Shown piece by piece: positions 6,137-8,390 of a stretch of DNA of 8,390 nt. Where the stretch lies: contig DAHXOQ010000117.1 of NCBI GenBank assembly GCA_027364815.1, positions 1 through 8,390 of the forward strand, written 5' to 3'. This DNA is from Acidobacteriaceae bacterium. GTDB lineage: Bacteria; Acidobacteriota; Terriglobia; Terriglobales; Acidobacteriaceae. The notes beneath the pieces are model-generated. The model was not told where the DNA came from and ran no database searches. It saw only the letters and a program-made list of their open reading frames with translations. Position 1 is the first letter of the stretch; the number at the start of each line of letters is the position of its first letter. The position numbers were made by a program, and so were the translations under genes.

Positions 6137-6532
6137 TTATACGAGGTATTGGGCGTCGGTGACGTGCTCAAGCCAGTCGACGGTTTTGTTGTCGAGCATT
6201 TCCTGGATGGCAGTGTGGGTCATGGCGGTGGTGGGAGATGCGCCGTGCCAGTGTTTTTCGCCGGGTGCGAACCAGATGACGTCTCCTGGGTGAATCTCTT
6301 CAATGGGTCCACCCCAGCGTTGAGCTCGACCGCAGCCCGAGGTGACAATAAGCGTTTGGCCGAGTGGATGCGTGTGCCATGCGGTGCGCGCGCCGGGTTC
6401 GAAGGTGACGCTGGCGCCGACGACGCGCGCTGGATCTGGTGCGTCGAAGAGCATCTCAACACGGACAGTGCCGGTGAAGTATTCTGCGGAACCTTTGCCG
6501 GATGGAATGGTGCCGATGCGCTTGATGTCCAT
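6137..6532 (-). CDS. Mn-dependent cupin, hydroxynitrile lyase-like (GtHNL type)
   Basis: The 131-aa single-domain cupin has the same length as the Granulicella tundricola hydroxynitrile lyase and, from memory, matches it along almost its whole length. Cupin motif 1 is GARTAWHTHPLGQTLIV (48-64) and motif 2 is HPGDVIWFAPGEKHWHG (81-97). The metal ligands of that enzyme, H53, H55, Q59 and H94, are all present, with H96 and the pocket residues A40, V42 and Q110 also kept. Such enzymes reversibly split cyanohydrins into an aldehyde and cyanide using Mn2+ in the cytoplasm; the natural substrate is unknown, and related cupins are annotated as carboxymuconolactone or ChrR-like proteins. AGGAG lies 5 nt upstream of ATG 6532; a longer frame reaching 6712 runs into the upstream gene and is rejected. 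It is the second gene of a pair, 14 nt after the small Cys protein. Confidence 0.88.
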   Translation of the reverse strand: MDIKRIGTIPSGKGSAEYFTGTVRVEMLFDAPDPARVVGASVTFEPGARTAWHTHPLGQTLIVTSGCGRAQRWGGPIEEIHPGDVIWFAPGEKHWHGASPTTAMTHTAIQEMLDNKTVDWLEHVTDAQYLV

Positions 6533-6537
6533 TGGAA

Positions 6538-6542
6538 CTCCT
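6538..6542 (-). promoter_or_regulatory. Ribosome binding site of the cupin gene
   Basis: AGGAG on the minus strand sits 5 nt before ATG 6532, inside the 14-nt gap after the upstream stop. It fixes the cupin start and argues against the longer overlapping frame. Confidence 0.7.
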
Positions 6543-6546
6543 GCGG

Positions 6547-6891
6547 CTATCTGGGTGCGGAGATGGATGCAATGGTGATGGACGAGCCGGAGAGGTTGCC
6601 CGATACGTGGACTTGCTTGCCGGCGAAAGGTTTGACGGAGTTTAGATTGCCGTCCAGGTTGTAGATGGCTGTATCGGCGACGAGAACATATTTTGCGCCG
6701 GCTTTGACGCAAGCTTCAGTGCACTCTTCGTCAGATGCGCCTGGCATCATGTGTTTGCGGCCGCATAGTGAATCGCTGATGTAGCCGTCGGCTGCGAATA
6801 CGTTGGAAGGCGCAGGGCGGAAGATGACATACAGAATCACTATGAATGCAACGATCATTATGCCGATTAAGACGAGGTTTGATTTTTTCAT
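6547..6891 (-). CDS. Small membrane-anchored or exported Cys protein (DUF5818-like)
   Basis: The 114-aa product begins MKKSN and has a hydrophobic helix at residues 6-24, a signal anchor or an uncleaved signal. The rest (from about residue 35) is a small beta-rich domain: GYISDSLCGRKH (36-47), then ASDEECTEACVKAGAKYVLV (52-71), then FAGKQVHVSGNL (89-100). Cys 43, 57 and 61 and His 47 are the only obvious ligand-like residues. This pattern (SDSxCG...KH...CTxxCVKxGAKYVL) recurs in small exported acidobacterial proteins, which I recall under DUF5818; function is unknown. No CXXC redox motif is present. GGAG lies 8 nt upstream of ATG 6891. It is the first gene of a pair with the cupin (14-nt gap), so the two are probably co-transcribed, though one is extracytoplasmic and the other cytoplasmic. 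Confidence 0.78.
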   Translation of the reverse strand: MKKSNLVLIGIMIVAFIVILYVIFRPAPSNVFAADGYISDSLCGRKHMMPGASDEECTEACVKAGAKYVLVADTAIYNLDGNLNSVKPFAGKQVHVSGNLSGSSITIASISAPR

Positions 6892-7224
6892 TTTTAGATC
6901 TCCGGAGTTGAAATTCAGGGGAATGGGGTTGAAGAAATTGCTGTGCGAGAAGTTTCAGCCTGATTGTTAAAAGACGCATGAGGTTGATGATTTGTAATCA
7001 GAGAAAGAAGAGAAAAGAATTCCACTCTTTCCTTAATCATTTTTTCACGAAAGCCGCAGGAATTGTGGAAGACAAAAAAATCGCACCGCTAAATGATATT
7101 CCTCCAAAATGTCGGATTTGTAATTGTGAAGTTGAGATTGTTGAATCACCTGTCAAAATGCGAGAGATGGGGCATCCGGCTATGTCGACAACAATTAGTT
7201 GCGCTTCTCTGCTAGTTTGCATCT
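6892..7224. other. AT-rich intergenic region
   Basis: The 333-bp stretch between the PAL-like gene and the small Cys gene is about 39% GC over 6961-7200, against the mid-50s elsewhere. No clean sigma70 promoter for the small Cys gene could be assigned. The region holds a doubtful Cys-containing plus-strand frame, listed separately. No terminator hairpin with a T-run is seen after the PAL-like stop at 7225. Confidence 0.5.
7067..7216 (+). pseudogene. Possible remnant of a small zinc-ribbon protein
   Basis: A plus-strand frame readable from a GTG at 7067 (or from an ATG at 6978) encodes KCRICNCEVEIVES followed by GHPAMSTTISCAS. The layout, a CxxC, then a GHP turn, then a TT-x-SC strand, is that of small bacterial zinc-ribbon proteins, whose second knuckle is normally CxxC. 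Here the second knuckle is broken (SCASLLVC), and beyond it the frame runs into the antisense of the PAL-like gene. Codon third positions are AT-rich, unlike the neighbours. I read it as a decayed or foreign small gene, or chance. Coordinates cover only the part with some protein-like character. Confidence 0.2.
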
Positions 7225-8193
7225 TCACTTTCGCGGTTTCAGCAGAATCTGTTGATCATTCAAAGCTGACGGCAGTAGAGTGCCGTCGGGTGCAACCGCA
7301 AGTTCGTGCGCGCTAGCCTTGAACTTGCCTAGAATCTTCCCACTTGTCAGATCAAGCCTAATTACGTAGAACTCTTTATCAAAAGCAACGCCCTTGGCGT
7401 GGATCGTTGCATAGAACTCTTGATTGGGGCCAAAAGCCACAGCGAATAGCTGTCCACCGTAGGTCCACTCCCCTAAAAATTTTCCTCGCTTGTCAAACCT
7501 CTGCACGCGGCCATTCTCGCGGTCGGCAACATAGAAGATTCCCTTCCGGCTGATGGCGATCGAATGAACGACATAGAACTCGCCGGGACCGTTGCCATGC
7601 TTGCCCCACTCCCTTAACTTTTTTCCAGCCGCATCATATTCAATCACTCGCGCGTTGCAATAGCCGTCTGAAACAAACAGATGCCCTCTCTTGCCAAATG
7701 CAATATCCGTTGCTCCACAAAACTTCTTGCTGCTGTCAGGAATATCTCCCACGCTGATCTCGAGCAGCTTCTTCCCCTCTGGCGTGAACTTGTAGATCAT
7801 CGAAGTATGTGCGTCGAGGGTCCATACGTTGCCATCCGGATCAACGCGGATCCCATGCGGAATGGTGAACATTCCCTTGCCCCAGGAGCGGATGAAATTT
7901 CCCTGCGCATCCACTTCGACTACCGGGTCACCGTCAACGGGCCGTCGTATGAGGTATATATTCCCTTTTTTATCGGTCGTCAAAGCCGATACTCTCTCCA
8001 GCCCAAGTGGCAGAGACACATTCAGCACAACCTGGTCAAATGGCAGTTGCGGAACATCCTTGAGCAGAGCTTCAATCTGATCCGCGCTCGCAGATTGGCC
8101 GAAGGCCGGCACCAGAGAGCTGCCCACGAGCAGAAAGATAAGCGCGCAAAGTCGCGGTCCGTTTACTGCTGCGATCTTCAGGCAACCTCGCAT
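7225..8193 (-). CDS. Exported NHL beta-propeller, peptidyl-alpha-hydroxyglycine lyase (PAL)-like
   Basis: The 322-aa product has a signal peptide (core LCALIFLLVGSSLVPAFG, likely cleaved near residue 32) and NHL-type propeller blades from about residue 65 to 320. It follows the catalytic core of animal PAL closely: IPHGIRVDPDGNVW (111-124), KFCGATDIAF (157-166), LFVSDGYCNARV (172-183) and YVADRENGRVQRF (221-233). By hand alignment to rat PAL, the zinc ligands H585, H690 and H786 correspond to H113, H210 and H296; R533, Y654 and R706 correspond to R84, Y178 and R225; the C634-C655 disulfide corresponds to C159-C179. PAL cleaves alpha-hydroxyglycine peptides to an amide and glyoxylate. No monooxygenase partner is in the window, so the real substrate is open. 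GGAGGA (8203-8208) lies 9 nt upstream. It follows the gene at the right edge by 52 nt. Confidence 0.87.
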   Translation of the reverse strand: MRGCLKIAAVNGPRLCALIFLLVGSSLVPAFGQSASADQIEALLKDVPQLPFDQVVLNVSLPLGLERVSALTTDKKGNIYLIRRPVDGDPVVEVDAQGNFIRSWGKGMFTIPHGIRVDPDGNVWTLDAHTSMIYKFTPEGKKLLEISVGDIPDSSKKFCGATDIAFGKRGHLFVSDGYCNARVIEYDAAGKKLREWGKHGNGPGEFYVVHSIAISRKGIFYVADRENGRVQRFDKRGKFLGEWTYGGQLFAVAFGPNQEFYATIHAKGVAFDKEFYVIRLDLTSGKILGKFKASAHELAVAPDGTLLPSALNDQQILLKPRK

Positions 8194-8202
8194 AGAATCG
8201 CG

Positions 8203-8208
8203 TCCTCC
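8203..8208 (-). promoter_or_regulatory. Strong ribosome binding site of the PAL-like gene
   Basis: GGAGGA on the minus strand lies 9 nt before ATG 8193. It supports that start; an ATG just upstream of it is out of frame and ends after ten codons. Confidence 0.7.
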
Positions 8209-8245
8209 ATTTTCTGATCCCTGTTCATTGATCCCTTCTCTATCA

Positions 8246-8390
8246 TTAACTCACACTCTTGAAATCGAAGTAGGCGAGGTTCATTTGGCCATTGGTGAGG
8301 ATGTGGATGGTGAGAAGATTTTTGCCCTTTGAAAGGCGGATTTTGAAGAGGGCAGGTGCGAGGTTCCAGTGGTGCCATTGACGCCAGGCT
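8246..8390 (-). CDS. C-terminal 47 residues of a protein, possibly a glycoside hydrolase
   Basis: The frame enters from the right edge and ends at TAA 8246-8248. The visible end includes AWRQWHHWNLAPALFKIRL, SKGKNLLTIHILTNGQMN and LAYFDFKSVS. Alternating hydrophobic strands, the SKGKNLLTIHIL strand and the closing MNLAYFDF strand are what is seen at the end of jelly-roll beta-sandwiches such as the CBM6-like or DUF5010-C modules on secreted carbohydrate-active enzymes. The 'MNLAYFDF' ending is the main clue. The bulk of the protein lies outside the window, so enzyme class cannot be told. It lies 52 nt upstream of the PAL-like gene on the same strand and may share its transcript. Confidence 0.65.
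   Translation of the reverse strand, partial: AWRQWHHWNLAPALFKIRLSKGKNLLTIHILTNGQMNLAYFDFKSVS

Noticed and set aside
6533..6712. Extending the cupin gene upstream to 6712
   Set aside because: The extension is Arg/His-rich, overlaps the small Cys gene out of frame, and the cupin family starts exactly at the internal ATG with AGGAG before it.
7037..7228. A 63-codon minus-strand frame whose GTG overlaps the PAL-like stop
   Set aside because: The overlap hints at coupling, but the product has no recognisable pattern and no ribosome site of its own beyond the overlap.

Overview
The window looks like a chromosomal stretch from a member of the Acidobacteriota, most likely of the Granulicella/Terriglobus/Edaphobacter type. 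The reasons are a mid-50s GC content, a short cupin that matches my memory of the Granulicella hydroxynitrile lyase along almost its whole length, a small exported Cys-containing protein of a type common in Acidobacteria, and several exported proteins of unknown role. No tRNA, rRNA, insertion sequence, integrase or CRISPR array is visible. Taxonomic placement is inference from protein resemblance.

Layout from left to right. (1) 1-542, minus: a partial gene for a membrane protein that joins a Pro-rich, single-TM N-terminus to a DUF1269-type glycine-rich C-terminus; a good sigma70-type promoter lies at 631-659. (2) 895-2058, minus: a FAD-dependent oxidoreductase of the geranylgeranyl-reductase/FixC group. 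(3) 2059-2275: a divergent intergenic region holding a 34-bp tandem repeat next to the oxidoreductase start. (4) 2276-3055, plus: an exported protein of unknown function, convergent with (5) 3134-4972, minus: a 612-aa MscS-family channel with a long periplasmic coiled coil. (6) 5281-5916, minus: a DUF2306-type membrane protein, preceded by a 22-codon signal-peptide-like upstream ORF whose stop overlaps its start. (7) 6137-6532 and 6547-6891, minus: a two-gene unit of a hydroxynitrile-lyase-like cupin and a small membrane-anchored Cys protein. (8) 6892-7224: an AT-rich gap (about 39% GC at 6961-7200). (9) 7225-8193, minus: an exported NHL-repeat beta-propeller that keeps the known active-site residues of peptidyl-alpha-hydroxyglycine alpha-amidating lyase (PAL). 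(10) 8246-8390, minus: the last 47 residues of a protein that may end in a carbohydrate-binding beta-sandwich.

All genes but one lie on the minus strand. The only tightly spaced pair is 6891->6137 (14-nt gap); the 8246/8193 pair (52 nt) is also likely co-transcribed. The other gaps (217-350 nt) suggest separate promoters. The window does not read as one pathway: it mixes envelope/membrane functions with three potential enzymes (FAD oxidoreductase, Mn-cupin lyase, Zn PAL-like lyase) whose partners are not present. The most notable points are the complete PAL active-site set in a bacterial protein, the complete hydroxynitrile-lyase metal site, the chimeric gene at the left edge with an internal base-composition break, and the small upstream ORF coupled to the DUF2306 gene.
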